Assembly: GCF_000428885.1 (NCBI RefSeq)
Contig: NZ_AUAU01000019.1
Location: 1-64,000 of the forward strand
DNA: 64,000 nucleotides
Reading direction: 5' to 3'
From: Geothrix fermentans DSM 14018
Lineage (GTDB): Bacteria; Acidobacteriota; Holophagae; Holophagales; Holophagaceae
A program made the position numbers and the translations under genes. Numbering within the stretch: position 1 is the first letter of the stretch; each line of letters starts with the position of its first letter. Positions 45,526-58,072 of the stretch are shown here, in pieces. Below the pieces are notes generated by a model. The model ran no database searches, had not been told where the DNA came from, and was given only the letters and a program-made list of their open reading frames with translations.

Positions 45526-46058
45526 TTGATGGAGCAGCCCATGCTCGGGTGCTGGACCTCCAGGGGATCCTCGCCCGCCAGCACGCGCTCGATGGCGATC
45601 CGCAGGTCCCGCCGGGTGACGTGGGCAGCGTCCTTCCAGTTGTCGTCCAGGCGGCCCCGGTACACCAGGCGGCGGTGCTGGTCGAAGAGGAAGAAGTCCG
45701 GCGTGCAGACGGCGCCGAAGCTCCGGGCCACGGACTGCTCCTCGTCCCAGAGGTAGGGGAAGACGTAGCCCTTGGCCGCGGCCCGGGCCCGCATGGCCTC
45801 GAAGCTGTCATCCGGGTAGGTCTCCGCGTCGTTGGCATTGAGGCCCACCACGGCGCAGCGCCCCTGGTAGGCCCTGGCCAGCGCGTTGATGCGGTCGTCC
45901 ACGGCCTGCACATAGGGGCAGTGGTTGCACATGACCACCACCAGCAGGGCCGGGCAGTGGAAGTCGCGCAGGGACCAGAGGCGCCCGTCCACCCCCGGCA
46001 GCGTGAAGTCCGGACAGGCCGTGCCGAGCGGGACCATGGTGGATTCCGTCAGGGCCAT
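45507..46058 (-). CDS. Thioredoxin-fold redoxin (AhpC/TSA-like) with CxxC
   Basis: A 183-aa thioredoxin-like protein. CPDFTLPGVDG opens the fold, the redox pair is Cys44-Asn-His-Cys47 in VVMCNHCPYVQ, and the cis-Pro segment is AVCTPDFFLFD. This subgroup is common and poorly characterised; probable role is thiol-disulfide exchange or peroxide reduction in the cytoplasm, as no signal peptide is seen. GGAGG lies 5 nt before ATG 46058. Overlaps thpR by 19 nt. Confidence 0.85.
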   Translation of the reverse strand: MALTESTMVPLGTACPDFTLPGVDGRLWSLRDFHCPALLVVVMCNHCPYVQAVDDRINALARAYQGRCAVVGLNANDAETYPDDSFEAMRARAAAKGYVFPYLWDEEQSVARSFGAVCTPDFFLFDQHRRLVYRGRLDDNWKDAAHVTRRDLRIAIERVLAGEDPLEVQHPSMGCSIKWRNGR

Positions 46059-46130
46059 GGGGACCTCCGGGTTGGCCCCTCCATCGTACGCCCGCAGGCA
46101 AGCAGACCATGCCGAGGTCATTTTTTTGAC

Positions 46131-46158
46131 TTGACCCCCCTGCCCCTGCCTCTAGGCT
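46131..46158 (+). promoter_or_regulatory. Candidate promoter of the sigma-54 activator gene
   Basis: TTGACC (46131-46136), a 16-nt C-rich spacer and TAGGCT (46153-46158) lie 20 nt before the ATG, after a T7 tract. The -35 matches five of six consensus bases; the -10 is weak. Confidence 0.4.
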
Positions 46159-46177
46159 GAATCCAACCAAGGAGCCC

Positions 46178-47647
<1,470 letters not shown>

Positions 47648-47669
47648 AGCCCCCTGCTAACCTGAGGGC

Positions 47670-48539
47670 ATGGCGAATGCGACGCATCTGAGGTGGAAGC
47701 TGGAGGTGCCCGACCCCCAGGAAGAGGCGCTCTGCGCCTGGCTGGAGGGCGAGGGATCCTCGGCCTTCTACCGCGAGGCCGATCCGCCGCGGGCCTGCTT
47801 CGCCTATTTCCCCCCGGACCAGGCGCCCCCGGAGGCCGCGGGGCTGGCGGCCTTCCCGGGTGTGCGGCTGCTGGAGGCCGAGGCCTTCGGCGACGAAGAC
47901 TGGCTGGCCAAGAGCCGGGAGGGCTTCGGCGCCTTCGAGGTGGGCACGCGCTTCCATGTGCGGCCCCTCTGGGATGAGACCCCCGGCCCCGCGGATCGGC
48001 TCGACCTGGTGGTGAACCCGGGCCTGGCCTTCGGCACCGGCGGCCACGAAACCACGCGCCTCTGCATGGAGCTGCTGGAGGAACTGGCCGATGCCGGCCG
48101 CCTGGAGGGTCCCATCCTCGACATCGGCGCGGGCACGGGCATCCTCTCCCTGGCGGCTTTCCTGCTGGGCGGGCGCGGCCTCATGGCCTTCGACATCGAC
48201 CCCGACTGCGGCCCGGCCATGGCGGAGCTCATGGAATTGAACGCCCACCTGCTGAAGGGCGCACGGCCCTACGACAGCTTCGTGGGCACCCTGGACCACC
48301 CGAAGGTGCAGGGTCCCTACGCCGGGCTCCTGGCCAACATCCTGCTGGAGACCATCCAGGACCTGCTGCCCCGCATGGCCGAGGTGGCCGCTCCCGGCGG
48401 CTGGCTGGTGGCCAGCGGCATCCTGGCGGAGCGCACGGACGAGGCCCTGGTGAGCCTCGTCTCGCACGGGTTCAAGCCGGAGAAGGTGCTGAAGGAGGGC
48501 GAGTGGATCGCCGTGCTGGCGGTGCGGGTGTCGGCATGA
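47670..48539 (+). CDS. prmA: Ribosomal protein L11 methyltransferase
   Basis: A 289-aa PrmA homologue: an N-terminal substrate-recognition domain rich in acidic and aromatic residues, then the SAM domain with NPGLAFGTGGHETTRLC, LDIGAGTGILSL, FDIDPD and NILLETIQDLLP. It trimethylates ribosomal protein L11 on lysines and the N-terminus. ATP-free class I methyltransferase; housekeeping. Begins 22 nt after the sigma-54 activator. Confidence 0.9.
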   Translation: MANATHLRWKLEVPDPQEEALCAWLEGEGSSAFYREADPPRACFAYFPPDQAPPEAAGLAAFPGVRLLEAEAFGDEDWLAKSREGFGAFEVGTRFHVRPLWDETPGPADRLDLVVNPGLAFGTGGHETTRLCMELLEELADAGRLEGPILDIGAGTGILSLAAFLLGGRGLMAFDIDPDCGPAMAELMELNAHLLKGARPYDSFVGTLDHPKVQGPYAGLLANILLETIQDLLPRMAEVAAPGGWLVASGILAERTDEALVSLVSHGFKPEKVLKEGEWIAVLAVRVSA

Positions 48540-48546
48540 AGGGATT

Positions 48547-48651
48547 CACCACGGAGACACGGAGATCACCGAGAAGAGAGCACGGAGGTTCTCTGCAACC
48601 TCCAATCTTTCCTCCGTGTTTTTCCTCCGTGTCCTCCGTGTCTCTGTGGTG
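48547..48651. repeat. Imperfect 18-bp inverted repeat of CACGGAGACACGGAG type between prmA and murI
   Basis: CACCACGGAGACACGGAG (48547-48564) faces CTCCGTGTCTCTGTGGTG (48634-48651), which is its reverse complement with one mismatch (a G-U pair in RNA). Extra CCTCCGTGT copies at about 48610 and 48624 lie within the loop. Such CACGGAGACACGGAG tracts occur dispersed in several GC-rich bacterial genomes. The right arm ends 6 nt before the murI ATG. Confidence 0.75.
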
Positions 48652-48657
48652 GCTCTC

Positions 48658-49449
48658 ATGAGCCGCGCGGACCGTCCCATCGGCGTCTTCGACTCGGGCA
48701 TCGGCGGCCTGACGGTCATCCACGCCCTGCGCCAGATGCTGCCCCAGGAGGAGCTGATCTACCTGGGCGACACGGCGCGGCTGCCCTATGGCACCAAGAG
48801 CCACCACACCATCGAGCGCTACACCCTGCAGATGGGCGAGCTGCTCCAGCGCCACGACCCCAAGCTCATCGTCATCGCCTGCAACACCGCCAGCGCCCAT
48901 GGCCTGCCCGCCCTCCAGGCCGTGAGCCCCTGTCCGGTCATCGGCGTGATCGAACCGGGCGCCGAGGCCGCGGCGGAGGCGCCCGGCGCGGTCGGCGTCA
49001 TCGGCACCCTGGCCACCGTGGGCAGCGGCGCCTACGAGGCCGCCATCCTCCGCCGCGATCCCGCCAAGGTCATCCACAGCGTGGCCTGTCCCCTCCTGGT
49101 GCCCCTGGCGGAGGAGGGCTGGTTCGACGACCCCGTCACCGACACCGTCTGCCGTCGCTACCTGGACCTGCTGCCCGCGGAGGTGCGGACCGTGGTGCTG
49201 GGCTGCACCCACTACCCCACCCTGCTGCCCAGCCTGGAGCGCTGCCGCCCCGGCACCCGCTGGATCGACAGCGGGCGGGTCACCGCCAGGGCCGTGGACC
49301 GCCTGCTCCAGGGCAGCCTGGGCTACCGGACGCGAAGCGCCCGCGGCGACCTCCGCGTCATGCTCACGGACGCCAGCAGCCGCCTCAAGGAGGTGGGCAG
49401 CCGCTTCCTGGAAGAGGCTGTGGGGGATGTGGAGGTCGTGGATATCTAG
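48658..49449 (+). CDS. murI: Glutamate racemase
   Basis: A 263-aa MurI. FDSGIGGLTV opens the fold; the two catalytic Cys are Cys75 in ACNTAS and Cys183 in GCTHYP; LGDTARLPYG and the Asp/Glu neighbours are conserved. It makes D-glutamate for peptidoglycan in the cytoplasm without cofactor. ATG 48658 is taken since upstream codons come from the repeat. No Shine-Dalgarno is visible because the repeat arm abuts the start, which is odd for an essential gene. Confidence 0.93.
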   Translation: MSRADRPIGVFDSGIGGLTVIHALRQMLPQEELIYLGDTARLPYGTKSHHTIERYTLQMGELLQRHDPKLIVIACNTASAHGLPALQAVSPCPVIGVIEPGAEAAAEAPGAVGVIGTLATVGSGAYEAAILRRDPAKVIHSVACPLLVPLAEEGWFDDPVTDTVCRRYLDLLPAEVRTVVLGCTHYPTLLPSLERCRPGTRWIDSGRVTARAVDRLLQGSLGYRTRSARGDLRVMLTDASSRLKEVGSRFLEEAVGDVEVVDI

Positions 49450-49472
49450 AACGGCGGGTGGGGGAGGGCGGC

Positions 49473-50003
49473 ATGGCTGAGGATCTGGAGATCCGGGAGC
49501 TCCGGCCGGAGGAGTCCGAACGGCTGGGCCGGCTCATGGTCGAGGTCTACTCGGGACTGGAGGGCTTCCCCTCGCCCGAGGCTCAGCCCCAGTACTACGC
49601 GATGCTCGCCCGGATCGGCGCCTTCTCGGAGAAGAAGGACGCCAGGGTGCTCGTGGCCCTGACGGCGGCCGGGGAGCTGGCCGGAGGCGTCGTCTACTTC
49701 GCGGATATGGCCGAGTACGGCTCCGGTGGCACGGCCACGGCGGCCAGGAACGCCTCGGGCATCCGCCTCCTGGGTGTGGACCCCAGGTACCGGGGCCTGG
49801 GGGCGGGGAAGGCCCTGACGCAGGCCTGCATCCGCCTCGCGGAGGCCCGGGGCCACGCCCAGGTGATCCTGCACACCACCGCGGCCATGCGCGTGGCCTG
49901 GGAGCTGTACGAGCGCCTGGGGTTCCGGCGGTCGGAGGACCTCGACTTCATGCAGGGCGAGCTGCCGGTCTTCGGGTTCCGGCTCCGGCTGGCCGCCTCC
50001 TAG
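49473..50003 (+). CDS. GNAT-family N-acetyltransferase
   Basis: A 176-aa GNAT. Core motif A is LLGVDPRYRGLGAGKAL (acetyl-CoA pyrophosphate loop R/Q-x-x-G-x-G/A) and the last strand region includes AWELYERLGFRR. Substrate unknown. ATG 49473 follows a strong purine tract; a GTG at 49458 is an alternative. The TAG stop is shared with the opposing histidine kinase through CTAG (50000-50003). Confidence 0.85.
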   Translation: MAEDLEIRELRPEESERLGRLMVEVYSGLEGFPSPEAQPQYYAMLARIGAFSEKKDARVLVALTAAGELAGGVVYFADMAEYGSGGTATAARNASGIRLLGVDPRYRGLGAGKALTQACIRLAEARGHAQVILHTTAAMRVAWELYERLGFRRSEDLDFMQGELPVFGFRLRLAAS

Positions 50004-51619
50004 GCCGCGCCGGGGAGGGTGAACGCCACGCAGGTGCCCTTCCCCTCGATGCTCTCGATGCGGATGTCGCCCCCATGGCTGCGGACGATCTCGCGGCAGA
50101 TGCTGAGGCCCAGGCCCGTACCCCGGCCTTCGGGCTTGGTGGTGAACATGGGGCGGAAGACCTGGCCCAGAAGGTCGGCGGGGATGCCCTGCCCCGAGTC
50201 CCGGAAGCGGATCTCCCACCAGAGGCCGCCCGGAGTGCTCTCCTCGGCGGGTCTCGCGGACAGCCGCACGGTGCCGCCGCCGGGCATGGCGTCCACGGCG
50301 TTCTTCATGAGGTTCAGGAAGAGCTGCTCCATCTGCTTGCGGTCCACATTCAGGCAGCACCCTGCGGGCACGTCCGTCTCCACGGCCACCCCGTGGGAGG
50401 TCAGGGTGGGGGCCCAGAGCTGGTGGAGGTCCGTCAGGAGGTCCAGGAAGGACTGGACCTCCTGGTGCAGCTGGGGCCGCCGGGTGAGGTCCAGCATGCG
50501 TCGGACGATGCCGCTCACCCGCTGGATCTGGGCCTGGATGACGCCGAGGCGCTCGCGCACCTTGTCCGGCAGGTCCGTCTGTCCCTCCATGAGCTGGAGG
50601 TGGCCGTTCACCAGGTTGAGGGGCGTGCCCACCTCGTGGGCGAAGGTGGCGGCCAGCTGGCCCGCCACCGCCAGCCGCTCCTGGGAGGCCAGCTCCTCCC
50701 GCAGGAGGGCGTTGCGCTCGGCCATGGCCGCCAGCTCCACGTTCTTGGCCTGGAGCTCCATCAGGGCGGCGTCGATGCGGTCCTGGAGGTTGGCATTGAG
50801 GCCCCGGATCTCGTGGATGAGGGCCTCACGCTCCTCTCCGGCCCGCTGGAGCTGCTCGGCCATGCCGTTGAACTGCGCCGCGATGAGGCCCAGCTCGTCG
50901 CTGCGCTTGATGGGGATGCGGGCCCCGGCCTCGCCCCGCTCCAGCTGCTCCATGGCCAGGACGGTGGCCTCGATGGGATCGCTGATGAGCACCCGGAGGA
51001 TGAGCCAGAGGAGGATGAACTCGCCGAGGAGGACGCCCGGCAGCGTTCGCAGGGTGCGCTTCAGGTTGTTGTCCCAGACCACCTCCCAGCGCTCCAGGTC
51101 GCAGTAGACCCGGATGAGGCCCAGGGGCGGCACTCCCGGCTTGTGGAGCCGGATGGGCTGGTAGACCTTCCAGGCGCGCCCTCCGGTGTTCAGGTCCACG
51201 AGCTCGGCCTGGGGCTTCGTGATGGAGAGGTACGAGCCGATCTCCGGGCCCCACTCCACGGAGGCCTCGTCTCCGGAGGAGCGCACCAGCTCGACCTCGC
51301 TGCTCTTCCCCACCCGGCGGAAGACGTCGATCTGGAAGATGCTGCGGTCGGGCCCCGCGATGCTCTCCAGCAGCTGATCCAGCTTGTCGGCATCCTTGAA
51401 GTTGGGATCCCGCTCCACGATGTCGGTCTCCACGGTCCCGGCCGTCTCGATGGTGAGCTGCCGCGAATAGTTCTCCAGCTCGCGGCGGCTGTTGCGGGTG
51501 ATGGAGTAGGCCACGGCCACGGTAAGCACGCTGGTGACCAGGCCCAGCAGGAGGAAGAGCTTGGCGTGCACGCTGCGCAGCCAGGCCAGGGGGCGGATCC
51601 GCACGCGCCAGAAGCTCAT
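50000..51619 (-). CDS. Membrane sensor histidine kinase with HAMP domain
   Basis: A 539-aa kinase: TM1 at about 20-40, an extracytoplasmic sensor of about 150 residues, TM2 near 193-213, a HAMP segment (about 208-260) and a coiled coil. The dimerisation box has the phospho-acceptor His328 in FAHEVGTPLN, and the HATPase domain shows NLMKNAVDAM (N box), RDSGQGIPADL (G1) and GRGTGLGLSI (G2). No response regulator is adjacent, so it is orphan in this window. Its stop overlaps the CHAD-gene order on the upstream side: the CHAD gene ends at its ATGA start (51616-51619). Confidence 0.9.
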   Translation of the reverse strand: MSFWRVRIRPLAWLRSVHAKLFLLLGLVTSVLTVAVAYSITRNSRRELENYSRQLTIETAGTVETDIVERDPNFKDADKLDQLLESIAGPDRSIFQIDVFRRVGKSSEVELVRSSGDEASVEWGPEIGSYLSITKPQAELVDLNTGGRAWKVYQPIRLHKPGVPPLGLIRVYCDLERWEVVWDNNLKRTLRTLPGVLLGEFILLWLILRVLISDPIEATVLAMEQLERGEAGARIPIKRSDELGLIAAQFNGMAEQLQRAGEEREALIHEIRGLNANLQDRIDAALMELQAKNVELAAMAERNALLREELASQERLAVAGQLAATFAHEVGTPLNLVNGHLQLMEGQTDLPDKVRERLGVIQAQIQRVSGIVRRMLDLTRRPQLHQEVQSFLDLLTDLHQLWAPTLTSHGVAVETDVPAGCCLNVDRKQMEQLFLNLMKNAVDAMPGGGTVRLSARPAEESTPGGLWWEIRFRDSGQGIPADLLGQVFRPMFTTKPEGRGTGLGLSICREIVRSHGGDIRIESIEGKGTCVAFTLPGAA

Positions 51620-52527
51620 CGCGGCGCAGCTCCGGGGAGGGGCAGGCCCAGGGCGGGACGGAGGACCCGGGCGAAGGCGGCGGGGGACTGGTCCGCGGCC
51701 GCGGCCCTGAACCGGTCGAAGGCCGCCTGCCGGGCCTCGGCGACGTCGCCCAGGACCTCCAGCACGCCGCCGGCGAGGAGGCTGCGCCCGTGGTCGCGCA
51801 GCCGGCCCTCCGCGGCCCAGAGCAGGGCCTCCAGGGCCGCCAGGTCATGGTGGTCCCCGAGGGCGGTCTGGAGGGCGCGCAGGTCCCTGAGCACGGCCTC
51901 GGGCGCGGCGGCGAAGGCGCCTTCCAGGGCCTCCACGGCATAGCGTAGCTTCTTGATGCGCACCCGGGCCTTGTGGAGGGCCGGGGCGTCCTCCTGGGCC
52001 GCGAGGTCCGGCAGCCCGCCGAGGGCGGCCTCCGCGCGGGGCTCCAGGCAGACCCAGGCCGCCTCCTGGAGCGAGGCTGGCTGGAAGGGGTCCCGCAGGC
52101 TGGGCACCTCCAGGAGTTTGTCCAGGTCCGGCAGGCGGAGGTCCTCCAGCTCTTTGTGCATGGCGCGGCGGGCCTTGGCCCGGGCCCGATCCACCTCCTC
52201 CAGCAGATGCTCCAGCACGGCCTCCTGGGCAGGCTCTGCGGATTCCCGGCGGCGCGCCTCCAGATGGCGGGCATGGACGTCCAGCTCCCGCGGGAGGCCC
52301 AGGATGTCCACGAGGCCCTTCAGGGCCCGCCGCTGCCGCTTGTGGCTTGGGTAGGCCCCGGGGTCCACCAGGTCGAGGACCGCCCCCAGGCGCCGGGCCG
52401 ACACGCGCACCTGGTGCAGGGGCTCCTCCTCCGCAGACCACCCCTCCGTGGCCAGCAGCGCCTGGAGTCCCGCCAGCCGCACCTCCAAGGCGCGGTGGAG
52501 CAGGATCGCCAGCTCGGCCGGATGCAT
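51616..52527 (-). CDS. CHAD domain protein
   Basis: A 303-aa all-helical CHAD protein with paired conserved basic helices: HQVRVSARRLGAVL (near residue 38) and HKARVRIKKLRYAVE (near residue 185), the His/Arg/Lys sets that bind polyphosphate. CHAD proteins associate with polyphosphate granules. Translational coupling to the histidine kinase (ATGA) suggests a shared stress or phosphate-related role. The upstream 160 bp separates it from uvrA and holds a 7-bp hairpin. Confidence 0.88.
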   Translation of the reverse strand: MHPAELAILLHRALEVRLAGLQALLATEGWSAEEEPLHQVRVSARRLGAVLDLVDPGAYPSHKRQRRALKGLVDILGLPRELDVHARHLEARRRESAEPAQEAVLEHLLEEVDRARAKARRAMHKELEDLRLPDLDKLLEVPSLRDPFQPASLQEAAWVCLEPRAEAALGGLPDLAAQEDAPALHKARVRIKKLRYAVEALEGAFAAAPEAVLRDLRALQTALGDHHDLAALEALLWAAEGRLRDHGRSLLAGGVLEVLGDVAEARQAAFDRFRAAAADQSPAAFARVLRPALGLPLPGAAPR

Positions 52528-52554
52528 CCCATGATTTTAGGGGCCGTTTCGAAA

Positions 52555-52575
52555 CCACCAGCGCTTTTCTGGTGG
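52555..52575. repeat. 7-bp inverted repeat in the CHAD/uvrA divergent region
   Basis: CCACCAG (52555-52561) and CTGGTGG (52569-52575) are perfectly complementary around a 7-nt loop CGCTTTT. It lies nearer the CHAD gene start (52527) than uvrA (52688) and may be an operator or leader hairpin. Confidence 0.4.
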
Positions 52576-52687
52576 CTTCGTTAGGGTCCCTTATGCCGCG
52601 CCAACCGCCCGGGATGGCCAACAAACTTCGAAGGCGCGGCTTAGACGTACTCCGCGAAGGCGAAAAATTGGCGTAAACTGAGAGTCT

Positions 52688-55519
<2,832 letters not shown>

Positions 55520-55583
55520 AAGCAATAAATCGGAATCTCAGGTTGGTGAAACTCTGCTTATAGAGCCGCTGACAGATGCGTGT

Positions 55584-56654
55584 TTATTTCCCGTTGGCGT
55601 GAAATGAAGCCACGACCTTCAGGCCGTCTGCCAACTGGTATAGGTCTGTCAGGTCGCTGATCGACGTCTTGGTTTCGGCCTTCTGAATATCGAAAATTCC
55701 AACACTCTTGTTTTTGGAGTTGAAGTAGAAACGGCAGATCGGCTTGCGGTTGTTGTCATCACACAGCACCGCGCAGTAGCTCTGGGCATCTCGAATGGCG
55801 ATTCGTTTCGGCTCCACGACTTCTCGGAGAATCGCCCTCACGATGTAGAAAGCTTCCCACTCCTCTGGGGTGGTGATGATTTTGTCTTCCGGCTCCTGAA
55901 GGGCCACGACAGGCTCAGGGAGTTCTTCAGGATTTGGCCCACTGCTAGTCATGGCGACCTTCAGTCGATCGTTGATCTTATCGTTGACCAATTGCTGGAA
56001 CGCTCGTTTCGTCAGAGATGCGAACTGATCCTTTATGGCTTGAGTCATTCGGCCACTGTAGACCTTCCCTGCGAGTAGGCGCACGAACTCCTCGGAGGGA
56101 GCGTGAAGCTGCTCGTTGAGGACGCGCTGAATCTCTTTTGTGTATTTGAGATCTGTTGCGGTCGAAAGAATGTTGTTGATGTCGAAAGTTGCTTTAGTAA
56201 ATTTCTTCAGCTCTTCCGCTTCCTGGTCCTTGAAATCAAGCAGGTTGAACTCCAGAAATGGCTTTGTGTCCATCATGTTGGGTTGATCGAGGTCGGTGTA
56301 GAAGAAGTAGTTGATACCATTTGTCAAGACACCAAAACGGGCCTCGGTAACGGTGAAGTAGCGAAAAAGCTGGGTCGCAGTGATTTTGCCCAGATCCGTC
56401 CCGTATTTTTTGCACTCCATGATGATGATGGGTTTGCCCTCCCGGAGGATGGCATAGTCCACCTTCTCTCCTTTTTTTACTCCTACATCGGCTGTAAGTT
56501 CGGGTCGAACTTCAAGTGGATCAAAGACATCGAATCCCAAGGCTTTGATGAAGGGCAAGACAAGAGCATTTTTAGTAGCCTCCTCTGTCTGAAGGTGCCC
56601 CGCTTGATTGGGTACGCGGGACGCAATCAGTCGAATCTGATCAAGAAAGTCCAT
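55584..56654 (-). CDS. Type I restriction HsdR N-terminal-like nuclease (HSDR_N_2 type), probably horizontally acquired
   Basis: A 356-aa protein whose N-terminal half is a type I restriction endonuclease HsdR_N nuclease: NALVLPFIKALGFDVFDP, then Asp66 in EKVDYAI and the Glu80-Cys-Lys82 pair in IIIMECKKYG (PD-(D/E)xK core), followed by QLFRYFTVTEARFGVLTNG. No helicase motor is present, so this is a stand-alone member, and the C-terminal part is uncharacterised. Base composition is plainly AT-richer than all neighbours. ATG 56654 has GGAG at a 6-nt spacing, better than ATG 56666. No hsdM, hsdS or IS element lies beside it. It may act in defence or nucleic-acid turnover. Confidence 0.85.
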   Translation of the reverse strand: MDFLDQIRLIASRVPNQAGHLQTEEATKNALVLPFIKALGFDVFDPLEVRPELTADVGVKKGEKVDYAILREGKPIIIMECKKYGTDLGKITATQLFRYFTVTEARFGVLTNGINYFFYTDLDQPNMMDTKPFLEFNLLDFKDQEAEELKKFTKATFDINNILSTATDLKYTKEIQRVLNEQLHAPSEEFVRLLAGKVYSGRMTQAIKDQFASLTKRAFQQLVNDKINDRLKVAMTSSGPNPEELPEPVVALQEPEDKIITTPEEWEAFYIVRAILREVVEPKRIAIRDAQSYCAVLCDDNNRKPICRFYFNSKNKSVGIFDIQKAETKTSISDLTDLYQLADGLKVVASFHANGK

Positions 56655-56785
56655 AGGTGACTCCATGAATGTCGAGTCAAAATGAGATAATCAAGGTAAT
56701 CACAAACGCATATCTGTATCAATTAATCACGTCATCTTATGAGCTGTGCAGCACGAGGTAGATGGCCAGACTCCGCCAGCGCCTC

Positions 56786-57757
56786 TCAGCGCCGCCCGCT
56801 CTCCCAGATGATCTCGTCGGTGGCCTCGCCGTTCTCCACCGTCTCGTGGGCGCCTTCCTCGAACACGGCCCAGAGGGCGTCCAGGCGCTTGCGGCGGAAG
56901 CGGGGGTTGGGGATGGTGCGCTCCAGGGCCTCCCTGGTGGCGGGCGGGTGGGCGAGGCGGGCCATGAGCCAGCGATTGCCCAGCTCCATGACGGCGGCCA
57001 CGTCGCCCTCGTTCCCCCAGGCCCAGCGCAGGGCCGTGAGCTTCCTGGCGCGCTCCACGGCCAGGTCGCCCAGGTGCTTCACCTTCTCCACCACGGGGTC
57101 GTGCTTGGGGGGGGCGTAGGCGCGCACGCGCTTGAGCAGGTGGCGCATCTCCTTGGGCAGGGCGGCGAGGCGGGGGCCGATCTCAGGGTGGTCGCGCTTG
57201 GTGTCGGCTTCGTCGGCCAGGGTGCGCAGCAGGGGCAGCAGCAGGGCGGCGTCGCGGCTGGCGTAGCTGATCTGAGTGTCGCGCAGGGGGCGCAGCATCC
57301 AGTTGGAGTCCTGCTCCTCCTTGGGGATGTCGAGGCCCAGCTTGAGCTTGGCCATGGTCTTGAGGCCGGGCTGGGGATAGCCCAGGGTGCGCGAGAGGAG
57401 CATGGTGTCGAAGATGCTGGCGGGCACCACGTCGTAGAGGCGCTTGAACACGATGCCGTCGCCGGAGAAGTCATGGACGATCCAGGGGACCTGGGCCATG
57501 GCCTGGAGCGCTGGGCGCATGAGGTCGTCCAGGGCCAGGGGATCCACCAGCCAGGCCCGGTCGTGGGTAGCCACCTGCAGGAGGGCCAGCACGCAGTGGT
57601 GCACGCCGGTCAGGCTGCACTCGATGTCCACCGACAGCACGCCCGCCGCGTGCCACAGGGGCAGCGCCTCCTGCAGCTTCTCGGGCGTATCCACGTACGT
57701 CGTGGGGAGGTCGAAGTGGTCGAGCACCATCCGGCCAGTATGGCAGTCCGGTACCAT
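56786..57757 (-). CDS. rnd: Ribonuclease D (DEDDy 3'-5' exonuclease)
   Basis: A 323-aa protein with the DEDDy exonuclease site: Asp44 and Glu46 in SVDIECS, Asp100 in HDFSGDGIVFKRL, Tyr165 and Asp169 in YASRDAALL. The C-terminal portion is the expected HRDC region, here diverged. RNase D trims tRNA 3' ends. GGAGG lies 3 nt before ATG 57757; ATG 57730 is an alternative. It diverges from the GDT1-like gene with only 28 nt between starts. Confidence 0.87.
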   Translation of the reverse strand: MVPDCHTGRMVLDHFDLPTTYVDTPEKLQEALPLWHAAGVLSVDIECSLTGVHHCVLALLQVATHDRAWLVDPLALDDLMRPALQAMAQVPWIVHDFSGDGIVFKRLYDVVPASIFDTMLLSRTLGYPQPGLKTMAKLKLGLDIPKEEQDSNWMLRPLRDTQISYASRDAALLLPLLRTLADEADTKRDHPEIGPRLAALPKEMRHLLKRVRAYAPPKHDPVVEKVKHLGDLAVERARKLTALRWAWGNEGDVAAVMELGNRWLMARLAHPPATREALERTIPNPRFRRKRLDALWAVFEEGAHETVENGEATDEIIWESGRR

Positions 57758-57785
57758 GTACCTCCGTCACGATCTGCGAGGCTTC

Positions 57786-58055
57786 ATGAACCGCTCCCTC
57801 TTCTGGACCACCTTCGCCACCGTCTTCCTCGCCGAGGTGGGCGACAAGACGCAGCTCGCGGCCATGACGGCCACCGTGCGCAGCGGCCAGATCTGGACCG
57901 TGTTCCTGGCCGCCAGCGCCGCCCTGGTCTGCGCCACGGCCATCGGCGTGGCCGTGGGGGGGGTGCTGTTCCGGTACATCCCCGAGGCCGCCATCAAGTG
58001 GGCCGCGGGCCTGGCCTTCATCGCCGTGGGCCTGTGGGTCCTGATCAAGGGCTGA
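57786..58055 (+). CDS. Half-size GDT1/TMEM165 (UPF0016) membrane protein
   Basis: An 89-aa membrane protein carrying one copy of the family motif, ExGDKT (Glu17-Thr22 in FLAEVGDKTQ), with about three hydrophobic helices. Full-length GDT1 proteins have two such halves and transport Mn2+ or Ca2+; single-repeat bacterial members are thought to dimerise. A second half is not found nearby. GAGG 4 nt upstream supports ATG 57786. Confidence 0.85.
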   Translation: MNRSLFWTTFATVFLAEVGDKTQLAAMTATVRSGQIWTVFLAASAALVCATAIGVAVGGVLFRYIPEAAIKWAAGLAFIAVGLWVLIKG

Positions 58056-58072
58056 TCAATGGATGATCAGCC
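58050..58072. terminator. Inverted repeat spanning both stop codons of convergent genes
   Basis: GGCTGATCA (58050-58058) and TGATCAGCC (58064-58072) form a perfect 9-bp stem with a 5-nt loop. Both convergent genes end inside it (TGA 58053-58055 plus, TGA complement 58067-58069 minus). No T run follows, so it is more likely a 3'-end stabiliser or a weak bidirectional terminator. Confidence 0.5.

Noticed and set aside
55520-56785. Complete type I restriction-modification system or mobile island
   Set aside because: Only one gene is present; there are no hsdM, hsdS, helicase, integrase, direct repeats or IS ends that I can see.
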